This document shows, one piece after another, positions 55,914-64,000 of a stretch of 64,000 nucleotides of DNA. The position numbers were made by a program, and so were the translations under genes. Position 1 is the stretch's first letter. Each line of letters opens with the position of its first letter. The notes under the pieces are model-generated. The model had not been told where the DNA came from, ran no database searches, and saw only the letters and a program-made list of their open reading frames with translations. Source of the DNA: Astrothelium macrocarpum (taxonomy: Eukaryota > Ascomycota > Dothideomycetes > Trypetheliales > Trypetheliaceae); contig JAGEMR010000044.1 of NCBI GenBank assembly GCA_021030915.1, positions 147,714-211,713 of the forward strand, written 5' to 3'.

Positions 55914-56468
55914 ATGTCCTTCAATTCTCACTCTTGTGTTGGTGTTGTGCAGATAGTTTTTTACGTCCCGATATTGATTCTTGCCTACTTCCTCGTCTTT
56001 CGTATCCACGGGCCGCCTAGGGAAGCATGGGATTCTCTATTGTTATTTTTGATGTTACGGATTGCCGGAGGCGCCATCTTGGTTTGCTATGGGGAGCGTA
56101 GCAACAAACCCGGTTATGCTATTGCTGAGCTCATTCTTGAAAACATTGGCGTTATGCCTCGTATTCTCGCCTCTATTGGCCCCAAGTTGTACCTAAATGA
56201 CAAGGGTCTGATGAGGAGCCCATTCACTTTCTCGAGGCCTGCATCACGTCTTCCTAGCTTCACGACGCTTGCTGATGGTGTTGAAAGAGAACTCCGAGCT
56301 GCTGGAGCCGATGTCGATGGTCATGGTAATGTTCTTTGCAGTATAGAACAGCTAAGTGTAGTTGCAGAGAGAGATGATAGCTCCGAGTTAGACATCCCGC
56401 TAACGCGCAGTCATGTGATAGCGCGTGATTTGCCCCTGCATTCGATCGATTCAACCCATGCGTCATAG
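55914..56468 (+). CDS. DUF7702-like membrane protein, shortened
   Basis: From the ATG of MSFNSHSCVGVVQIVFYVP the frame gives 184 residues. The first half has the look of the fungal seven-TM family annotated as DUF7702: a first hydrophobic segment (VVQIVFYVPILILAYFLVF), a second (LLLFLMLRIAGGAILVCY) and a third (LILENIGVMPRILASIG). Intact relatives continue with further membrane segments; here the frame instead becomes hydrophilic (PKLYLNDKGLMRSPFTF onward). A hydrophobic stretch (MSMVMVMFFAV) is present in a different frame near 56,315-56,348, so a frameshift or unspliced intron is possible. I regard it as truncated or mis-modelled at the 3' end. Function unknown. Confidence 0.5.
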   Translation: MSFNSHSCVGVVQIVFYVPILILAYFLVFRIHGPPREAWDSLLLFLMLRIAGGAILVCYGERSNKPGYAIAELILENIGVMPRILASIGPKLYLNDKGLMRSPFTFSRPASRLPSFTTLADGVERELRAAGADVDGHGNVLCSIEQLSVVAERDDSSELDIPLTRSHVIARDLPLHSIDSTHAS

Positions 56469-56641
56469 ATCGGAGATCGGATAGATCAGGTCCTGTCACT
56501 GGCTAGTTGGTTACCTACCTTACCATCCAAGGATTTCCAGTAATTCCAGTTCTGGTTTTCTGTATGAACTTACGATTTGTCCAATTGCGAACGTCTTTGT
56601 GTTACGTCCCAAATTTCTCGATTTATACTCAAAGTCGAATT

Positions 56642-58304
56642 ATGGCAAAGAAGCATGATCGGTCAGAAAGCCAGGATGATGTACTGAGGCACCCATCAAC
56701 TAAGCGGGCCAAAGAGATCGATCAGGACACGCCATTCCATCAGTTGGAAGAGCAATTGGAGAAACAAAAGTCAGAACATGGAGTTCGCAACGTCCTTCAC
56801 TGGTTTCGCTCAAAAGATATTCGACAAGAGGATAATCGCGCCCTTGCAGCTGCTTCTCAAAAGGCCAAAGAGGGTAAAGGCTCGCTGCTCACCCTATATC
56901 TCTTCTCACCAAAGGATATGGATTGGCATGGTACTAGTCCTGCTCGAACCGATTTCATCTTGCAGTCACTCCAAGTTCTCAAAGATCAGCTACAAGAGAA
57001 GCACATTCCCCTGACATGCATCACCGCAAAAGAACGGGCAGAAAAGACTTCAGCACTAATGGACTTCATCAGCAAGCATGACATCTCGCACGTATACGCA
57101 AATATGGAATATGAAGTGGATGAACTCCGCAGGGACATCAAAGTTGCAAAACAAGTACAACACAAAAAAGATTTGTCCTTTGAGGTGTTTCATGATCAAA
57201 CGATCATTAAACCCGGCGAGTTGACGACTGGTGGTGGCGGCCCACATAAAGTCTTTACCCCGTATCATAGCGCTTGGCTTGGTGTCTTGAGCGAAGAGCC
57301 CAATCTTCTGGATGTCGAAGCCATGCCAGAAGCAAATGACAAAAAGGCTGCGCAAGAATTCAAAGCTTTATTTGAATCCAGGGTCCCCGAATTACCAGAG
57401 AGCAAGCAGTACCCTCCGCATCAAGATCAGAAGACCCTTCGCAAGTTATGGCCTGCAGGACATGAAGCTGGCATGAAACGCCTTGACCATTTTCTGAAGC
57501 ATAAAGTCAAGAACTATGCGAAGCACCGCTCCGAACCTGCCCTTGATCCATCAAGTAGGTTGAGTCCGTATTTTGCATCAGGCGTCATTGGAATCCGCGA
57601 GGCGCTTGCCAAGGCAAGGGAATATAATAATGGTGAAAACTTTGACAACGGAGACCCGGGGATCAATTCTTGGGTTCGAGAAATCGTATTCCGCGAGTTT
57701 TATCGCCACATGATGGTTGTCACGCCACACAATGCAATGAACCTTCCACAGAATCTGAAATTTGACTTTGTTAATTGGGAGGATGACGATGAGGGTTGGA
57801 AAAAGTGGTGCGAAGGCCGAACTGGAGTCCCATTTGTGGATGCAGGGATGAGGCAATTAAATGCTGAAGCCTATATGCACAATCGGTTGCGGATGAATGT
57901 CAGCAGCTACTTGCGAACGAATCTGTTAATCGATTACAGAAAAGGTGAACGTTACTTTGCTGAGAACCTAATTGACTGGGATTTGTGTAACAATAATCAA
58001 GGTAATTCATGAGCGTTCTGTTCAGTCCACAAAGACTAACGATAATCAAGGGTGGCAGCCAAGCTATACAGTGTTCAATCCGGTCAGCCAAGCAGAGAAA
58101 ACGGACAAGGATGGTGATTTCGTACGCAAATGGATCCCCGAGCTCCAAGGCGTCAAAGGGAAGGCCATTTTTGCTCCTCACGAGAGATTAAGTAAAGAAG
58201 AATTTGAAAAGTTGGGATATCCGTATCCACACGTGGATTTCAAGGAGAGCAAAGACCGTGCTCTTTCTCGCTACAAGGCGGATCTCGCCGACGCTGATCC
58301 ATGA
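56642..58304 (+). CDS. PHR1: DNA photolyase, class I CPD type
   Basis: Light-driven FAD enzyme that splits UV-induced pyrimidine dimers. Two exons, 56642-58001 and 58051-58304, with a 49-nt intron (GTAATT donor, ACTAAC branch, ATCAAG acceptor) that rejoins CNNNQG to WQPSYTVFNPVSQAEK, giving 537 residues from MAKKHDRSESQ. The N-terminal antenna domain begins VLHWFRSKDIRQEDNRAL; the FAD-binding helical domain has SRLSPYFASGVIGIREAL, WVREIVFREFYRHMMV, GRTGVPFVDAGMRQL and YMHNRLRMNVSSYLRTNLLIDYRKGERYF. An in-frame upstream ATG (56564) would add 26 residues that are rich in Arg, Ser and hydroxylated residues and lack acids, like a mitochondrial presequence. A basic TKRAKE segment may serve nuclear entry. 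The (6-4) versus CPD subtype rests on overall likeness. Confidence 0.94.
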
Positions 58305-58875
58305 AGTAATCAGCTTGTCCGGCGACAAGTTCATATATTAACCCAACCCGCGTAAGCAACACTCAACCATGGCTTGCAATGAACATCCTCGTAGATCGGC
58401 AAAACTGCAGGTACTGGTGGGCTAGTGCTGGAGGCGAAACCTAGAACAGGGGTTTCTCCATAATCGTCCCCGCAGTTCGGGACTCCGCTTTTCTTCTCGA
58501 CTCCTTTTTGGAGGAAACATTCAGCTTCGGTGAGTTCTTTGAATTTTAATAATTAGACTAAATGAATCCAAAGAGACGTCTGCTATCCGGAATATGATAC
58601 TTGATAAATTTCAGATGCTATCGGAAACGGCCGTTGATTAAAGTCTTGATCAACATTTGTATATTGGAAGGCGAGTCATGAGCACAGATATCTATTCGTT
58701 GGAGCTGGGGTAGGCTCGGTGGGTTAAATGGCGAAAAGCCGTCCGTGACAGAAAAACCTTGAGTGATGCAAATTAGTCGGCCCAGGTTTCTCTCAAATCT
58801 CTGTCCTTCAAAATCCAGACAAGTCGATGCAGCAAAGCCGTTAAGCAAAATCTCAATTCTGGTCAGTTCATCGCC
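58305..58875. other. Intergenic region
   Basis: 3' flank of the photolyase gene and promoter of the transporter gene. No gene seen. Confidence 0.5.
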
Positions 58876-60426
58876 ATGACTGCTTTTGCCCGTGCGAAAG
58901 AAGACCGACCCACGCCTCAGGAAGTTTACAATCGGAGAGTATACGCAGCTGCTTTAATTGTCGCTCTTGGAATTTCCGCCTATGGCTACGACTCGGCCTT
59001 CATTGGCACCACTATTACGCAACCCAGCTTCAAACATGATTTTGGCCTCGATCAAATGTCCAAAAGCAAACAAAATGCCGTTTCAAGCAATCTCACTAGT
59101 ATCTACTCTGCAGGAGGGTTCTTTGGTGCCCTCTTCTCATTTATTTCGTTGGAGAATTTGGGTCGAAAGAATAGTGTCGCCATTTCGGATGCTGTCTTCA
59201 TCCTTGGTGCGATTCTTTGCACAGTCCCCACCAACCAACTTGGATTGCTCTATGCTGGACGACTTTTGTCAGGCCTTGGTGTTGGAGGAATCGCTGCCGT
59301 CGCTCCACTTTATGTTGCTGAAGTTTCTCCCCCTGCAATTCGAGGCCGTCTAACTGGGTTTTTTGAGTCGTCGTATCAAATTGGCTCTGTGATTGGCTTT
59401 TGGATCAATTACGGAATTACTCACAATATCAACCCCGCGAGATCAATGACTTGGAGGATTCCAATGGGCGTACAGCTCATTCCCGCCGGTATTATGGGCC
59501 TCTTGATCCCGTTACTAAGGGAATCTCCACTCTGGCTACTGAAAAATGGCAAGGACGAGCAAGCCCTCGAAGTTTATAGCTACCTTCGTAATCTTCCAGT
59601 CAATCATAGCTATATTAAAGAGGATGTTGCCTTCATCAAGGCTCAGATTGAACATGAAAATGCTGCTTCTAATAGCCAAAGACGGGGTTTTTTAAGTTAT
59701 CTGCGACATGCGCTTAAAGAGGCTTTTTTGCCTGGTATTCGCAATCGCTTTGCACTTGTATTTATCATGTTCATGTGGCAGGCATGGTCAGGGGCAGCCG
59801 CAATTAATTATTACTCCCCTACTATCTTTACTTCGATCGGGCTCACGGACGTGACATTCTGGACAGGTATTTATGGAGTGATCAAGGCAGCCGGGTCCAT
59901 TATCTTCTTTACCTGGTTTGTTGATCGATTCGGACGCAAATTGCCGTGGATCGTTTCGTCTCTTGTCTGTGCTGTTTGTCAATATTATCTAGCAGCGTAC
60001 ATTGCTGTGGGCAAGCCCCAGGATGGATTACCACAATCTGCATCAACCATCGCAGGTGGTAAGGCTGCTACGGCTGCAATCATGATCTTCGGCGCCACCT
60101 GGTCTTTTGGCGCAAATGGTCTTCCATGGATCATAAGTGCAGAGATATTTCCTTCCTCGCTACGGTCTATTTCCGGTCCTTGGGCTGCTATGAGTGTTTG
60201 GCTATGGACTTATGTTGTCACCAAGGCCTTACCATCAATGTACACTAGTATGGGTTACGGGGTGTATATTTTCTTTGCCAGTTGTCTGATATGTGCATCC
60301 GTTTATGCTTTCCTGTTCATTCACGAAACCAAGGGGTTGCGCATTGATCAAATGGACCAGATCTTCGGCTTCGTGAGATCAACTATCAAGGAAGATGGAA
60401 TTCATGCCGGGGATCCTCGTTACTAA
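58876..60426 (+). CDS. MFS sugar/quinate transporter
   Basis: A plasma-membrane proton symporter of the sugar-porter family, 516 residues, with no intron. It has 12 predicted membrane segments and family signatures GYDSAFIGTTI in helix 1, ENLGRKN between helices 2 and 3, GRLLSGLGVGGIAAVAPLYVAEVSPPAIRGRLTGFF, the PESPLWLL-like RESPLWLLKNGK after helix 6, VDRFGRKLPWI between helices 8 and 9, and GLPWIISAEIFPSSLRS. The TVP and GYG features and overall length resemble QutD/QA-Y quinate permeases more than glucose transporters. Substrate is therefore probable quinate or another polyol-like compound, by family likeness only; no quinate catabolic genes are adjacent. The start is the first ATG. Confidence 0.92.
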   Translation: MTAFARAKEDRPTPQEVYNRRVYAAALIVALGISAYGYDSAFIGTTITQPSFKHDFGLDQMSKSKQNAVSSNLTSIYSAGGFFGALFSFISLENLGRKNSVAISDAVFILGAILCTVPTNQLGLLYAGRLLSGLGVGGIAAVAPLYVAEVSPPAIRGRLTGFFESSYQIGSVIGFWINYGITHNINPARSMTWRIPMGVQLIPAGIMGLLIPLLRESPLWLLKNGKDEQALEVYSYLRNLPVNHSYIKEDVAFIKAQIEHENAASNSQRRGFLSYLRHALKEAFLPGIRNRFALVFIMFMWQAWSGAAAINYYSPTIFTSIGLTDVTFWTGIYGVIKAAGSIIFFTWFVDRFGRKLPWIVSSLVCAVCQYYLAAYIAVGKPQDGLPQSASTIAGGKAATAAIMIFGATWSFGANGLPWIISAEIFPSSLRSISGPWAAMSVWLWTYVVTKALPSMYTSMGYGVYIFFASCLICASVYAFLFIHETKGLRIDQMDQIFGFVRSTIKEDGIHAGDPRY

Positions 60427-61560
60427 TTTCCAGAAGTTTCAGGTCTATTAAAGACGAATATCATTTTTATGTGTTGAGATACCGATCCACAACCAACCCA
60501 ACAGTATAGGGAATAGTGTAAAGCTCGCTTTGCATTTCTTGCATCAAAGTACGCTATAGCCCAGATGCTGAAGCAGTCGCCACGTCCGAGCGGTTATCGG
60601 GGGTGGATCATCAATATATCATCCTAATGCGCCAGTCAGGTAAGATTCGCTTATGGGATGCTTTTGAATGGCTTCCTCGGTACCCGCGGTCGTAGTGTAC
60701 TGTAACAAAAGCGTTGTCACTCTTTTTTGGTTCTCTCACCGTCAACTTCGCGGGAAGCTGTCTGGCTGCACCGAAACGTATGTTGCCTACTACTTTAGCA
60801 AGAGCGATACATCCGCTCTCTCGAGGAATGATGATCGTCTAGTTACCGTTATCATTATATCATCGGGTTCCTGGGCTGACAAAGCATGCTCAACATGTCG
60901 GAGAATATCTTTGGGCCACTTGGCGATGCACCTCAGTCAGCGTCGACAATGTCATCTGCTAGATATCTAACCGCTGATCGGATTACAATCAACTAGATGG
61001 CTTCGGTTAAAAAGGACTGTAGACGCCCACCGATGAGGGCGAGAGCGCTCTGCCAGTTCAGCAACTGGCGCTTTTAGAATGTCAACAACGTCGCACGGCA
61101 CAAGTTCCACGCAACTCAGATGCAGGGGTAATTCCGACCGAGCGACGTATCGTATTGGGCAAATGATCAGGGTCTGGATGTCGGCTATAGAAGGGCGTAG
61201 AGAGTTGATGGGCTCTAATCACAAATGTAAATGGATGCTATGCTCAGGTAATAATTTCCTCACTTTGTACGGCTTATCTCGATTGATTGGGAGGACATCA
61301 AAATGCTGTAGCTATCCTGGCTTGTTCTCGAACCATTAGAAGCGAAAGTTTCAAATTAAAATCATAAGCCTTAGGAATACCAGAACATTCCATTCTCTCT
61401 TTCGGCGTTGTACTGATTACATAACACAATGTTGACGCTATCAAGGTACACTCGCGTGAAGGTTGGGCGTCCTCTCAGGCAGCCCCGCACGTCCGCACCC
61501 TCCGCACCACCAAATTTGAATGGGAACTTGGGATCAGCCAGGCCACACAAACCTGATGGT
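60427..61560. other. Gene-free transition to the AT-rich block
   Basis: Ordinary base composition still, but no supported gene. A 25-bp segment at 60576-60600 resembles the first third of a fungal tRNA-Ser (see findings). C-rich microrepeats (CCGCACC units) occur at about 61,484-61,515, just before composition falls. Confidence 0.5.
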
Positions 61561-64000
61561 TGCTTTTTTATCTATAATTCGTTCATTTGATAATTTGATC
61601 ATTTGATTTTCTAATCCGGTAATTTTGAAGCCGATTTTTATGATGATGAGATCGAAATGGTCCGAAATATTATTTTATTTTAACGAATTATTATTATTAT
61701 TATTTTTTTAAATTATGACGATTTCTTATAATATGATATTATCTGAATTATTCATATAATTATTCACATAATAAGAAGAATTAAAAGAAATATCAAATTA
61801 TATGATAATTCATTGAATCCAATTTATTATCACGGTCTTTTATAAATATTGATATCTATTATTGTGAAGATTCTGAAGAAGTATCTTTTCACGAAATCTG
61901 GCATATATATCGACGAAATGGCTGAATAAATCTGGCAGTATTATGATATATTTATGAATCCATTATTGATAAAAAGGAAATTAATTAAGACCGGCTGGAA
62001 TAAAAAGAAGATTCATATCTATTTTTGAATTAATGAATATAATAATTAATAAATTGATTTAGAATATCATTAAATAATTAAAAAATGTTATATTAAATTC
62101 TGTGATAATTATATAATTATAATGATATAATATTCAATTAATTAATTGATATATATTAATGAAAATGGAACAGATCAATATATTGGATTTCATTTTTATG
62201 ATCGAATATTAAAAGAATTAAAAATAATTTAATATTATTTTCTTAAATATGGATGGCGTTATAATATTCTATTAATATATATATTAAATAGAATTCTGAA
62301 TTATTCAATTTATAAAAATTCAATAATAATTCAGATATTTATATATTAATTGAAAAAATTATTATTAAAATTTTTTTATTTAATTCTGATAATTCATTAT
62401 CGAATTCGGTATTAATAATAGATAATATTTTGATATATTATAATAAAAAAATGATTAATTTGATTATAAAATAATTTGAAATAAAATTAATATATTTATT
62501 TTCATATTTATTTGATTTAAATTCAATTAAAAAATTCTTTTTTTAATTCAAAATATTCATTCAAAAATATTATGAATTATATTTAAATTCAGAAGATTTT
62601 AATTTTATTGATTATTTAATTTGATATATTGAATAGATTGAATAGAATAAAAATCAAATATAAAAACATTTTCGTAATTTATATATTTCTATTTCTGATT
62701 AATTGAATTTTTAATTATATATTTCAGATAATTTGATTTAATTATGAATATTATAAAAGATTATATGAAAAATTATATAAAAAATATTATAAAAAAATGA
62801 ATATATAATCAAATTATATAATAAACATTCGAAATATATTCAATATATTAATTAATATTGAATTTATTAATAAATTATTAGAATAGAAATGATAGAATAA
62901 TATAATATTTATTTATATTAAAATCATGAATTCATTTAATTAGATAATATAATATATATATTTTATGAGCCAAATTATATTATCAAATATTGAATTTATT
63001 AATAAATTGTTAGAATAAAAATGTCAATTTTATAAAATTTCATTTGAATCGAATAATTTAAATAATTCAATTAATTTCATATATTTCGAATATTTTATTT
63101 TTTTTCATCATTTTTTTTATCATTTTTTTATTTTTTTAATTATTCGATTTATTATTGATTTATTTAATTAATGAATTATTCATTTATTTAATTGATTAAA
63201 TTATTAATTAATTTATTTTTTATTCCATTTTTTGATATTTCGAAAAATCGTAATAATAATATCTTTCATTATATTTTTTTTAGTTAATAATTTGACTTTT
63301 TTATCATTTTATCATAAAAATTTGAATCCTTTGAGATCATATTTATATTGATTAAGAATCTTCATTATTTTATCAAATTTAATTTTGATCGAATCATATT
63401 TATTTCATTATTTATATCATTTCAAATATATTAATATTTTTTTATTCATCATCAATTCAGATATTAATAAAAATAATAAATCGGTAATTCTTATTCATGA
63501 TTTTTTATTTGATATATATATTTTATTAAATATATTTCATTCATTATTCTAATATTCGTTAATTGATTTCTGATAAAAATTATTGATAATTATAAAAATA
63601 ATATTCGCGGAATTAGAAATTGATACCGAATTTATTCTACGATTTTATTTATTTTATTTAATAAATTATTTATATAATTCAGATAATAATTCATTAATAA
63701 TAATTATTCCTTTTTTGATCGAATTATTCCATTTTTTTTAAATTTATTATATTAAATCAAATATATTTTTAAATTGATATATTAATTCAAGATCATATTG
63801 AATTCTGATTATATTCATCAGAATAATTTATTTTTTAATGATATTATAAATCAAATTATTAATTATTTTAATATATTGAATTATTTAAAAGAAATTCTTT
63901 TTTATTAATTCAATAATGAATATCTGATATTCAATTAATTAATTATATAATAAATTAAATAATATCAATATTTTATTATATTTCATTTATTCATCATTTT
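61561..64000. repeat. AT-rich block, probably mutated repeat DNA
   Basis: Over about 100 bp the sequence changes from ordinary composition to about 90% A+T (typical 60-base lines have 5-9 G or C) and stays so to the window end. No open frame of any length, no tRNA or rRNA-like segment and no coding bias were seen. Within the block some words recur, such as a 38-bp pair (listed). The C bases that remain are mostly preceded by T and G bases mostly followed by A. Such blocks in fungi usually derive from transposons mutated by repeat-induced point mutation, or occur near centromeres and telomeres; which one cannot be read from here. Confidence 0.75.
62854..63023. repeat. 38-bp direct repeat pair within the AT-rich block
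   Basis: AATATTGAATTTATTAATAA begins both copies (62854-62891 and 62986-63023). The copies match at 36 of 38 positions, and both differences are A/G transitions. The spacing is 132 bp from start to start. Confidence 0.75.

Noticed and set aside
61561..64000. Mitochondrial DNA or an inserted mitochondrial fragment
   Set aside because: No mitochondrial gene, tRNA or rRNA segment could be recognised and no long frames appear; the even TC/GA bias fits a mutational process better.
1..64000. CRISPR arrays, bacterial operons, prophages or insertion sequences
   Set aside because: All recognisable genes are fungal with spliceosomal introns; no regularly spaced repeats of CRISPR type were seen.

Overview
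This window is nuclear DNA of a filamentous ascomycete (Pezizomycotina). Gene content and style fit a sordariomycete, possibly Hypocreales, but I cannot fix the species. The evidence is short introns (about 47-180 nt, mostly 47-90) with GTAAGT/GTATGT-type donors and CTAAC/CTAAT-like branch sites, mostly compact genes, and families typical of filamentous fungi: a homeobox-plus-C2H2 factor, a Ssk2-type MAPKKK, a CMT1-type mannosyltransferase, 2EXR/F-box-like proteins and a DUF7702-like membrane protein. The last 2.4 kb turn abruptly into roughly 90% A+T DNA without genes.

Layout. 1-2.2 kb: no confident gene, one possible cysteine-rich exon. 2.2-5.2 kb: homeodomain/C2H2 transcription factor (minus). 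5.7-7.3 kb: S-adenosylhomocysteinase (minus). 8.0-12.3 kb: divergent pair of splicing genes, PRP31 (minus) and CLF1 (plus), sharing a 249-bp promoter. 13.0-15.9 kb: Kelch-fold single-pass membrane protein (minus). 15.9-19.8 kb: 3.9 kb without a gene but with several small repeats and hairpins. 19.8-21.0 kb: secreted Asn/Ser/Gly-rich protein in four exons (minus). 22.6-26.2 kb: peroxisomal 4-coumarate-CoA-ligase-like enzyme (minus) and a small-molecule methyltransferase (plus), divergent. 27.8-30.5 kb: CMT1-type mannosyltransferase converging on a conserved protein of unknown function. 31.7-32.9 kb: RAD51. 33.5-35.3 kb: tandem pair of 2EXR-like genes. 35.6-40.0 kb: SSK2-type MAPKKK. 40-43.4 kb: sparse, small hypothetical frames only. 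43.4-47.6 kb: nucleoporin NUP120. 48.2-50.3 kb: a small two-exon gene and a third F-box-like gene. 52.2-54.3 kb: sulfate permease. 55.1-56.5 kb: epoxide hydrolase pseudogene and a shortened DUF7702-like gene. 56.6-60.4 kb: DNA photolyase and an MFS sugar/quinate transporter. From about 61.6 kb: AT-rich block.

Functionally this is a mosaic of housekeeping genes (methyl cycle, splicing, nuclear pore, recombination, light repair, osmostress MAPK signalling, sulfate uptake) with lineage-specific accessory genes between them. Two links stand out: the PRP31/CLF1 divergent pair and the CoA-ligase/methyltransferase divergent pair. The accessory zones (33-35 kb, 48-50 kb, 55-56 kb and beyond 61.5 kb) hold the paralogs, decayed genes and base-composition shift expected of faster-evolving compartments. 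The strongest unexplained signal is the AT-rich block: its few remaining C bases lie almost only after T (G almost only before A), while CpA, the usual RIP target, is not depleted.

All gene models were spliced by eye with GT-AG introns and checked for reading phase; none was confirmed with transcripts or database searches.
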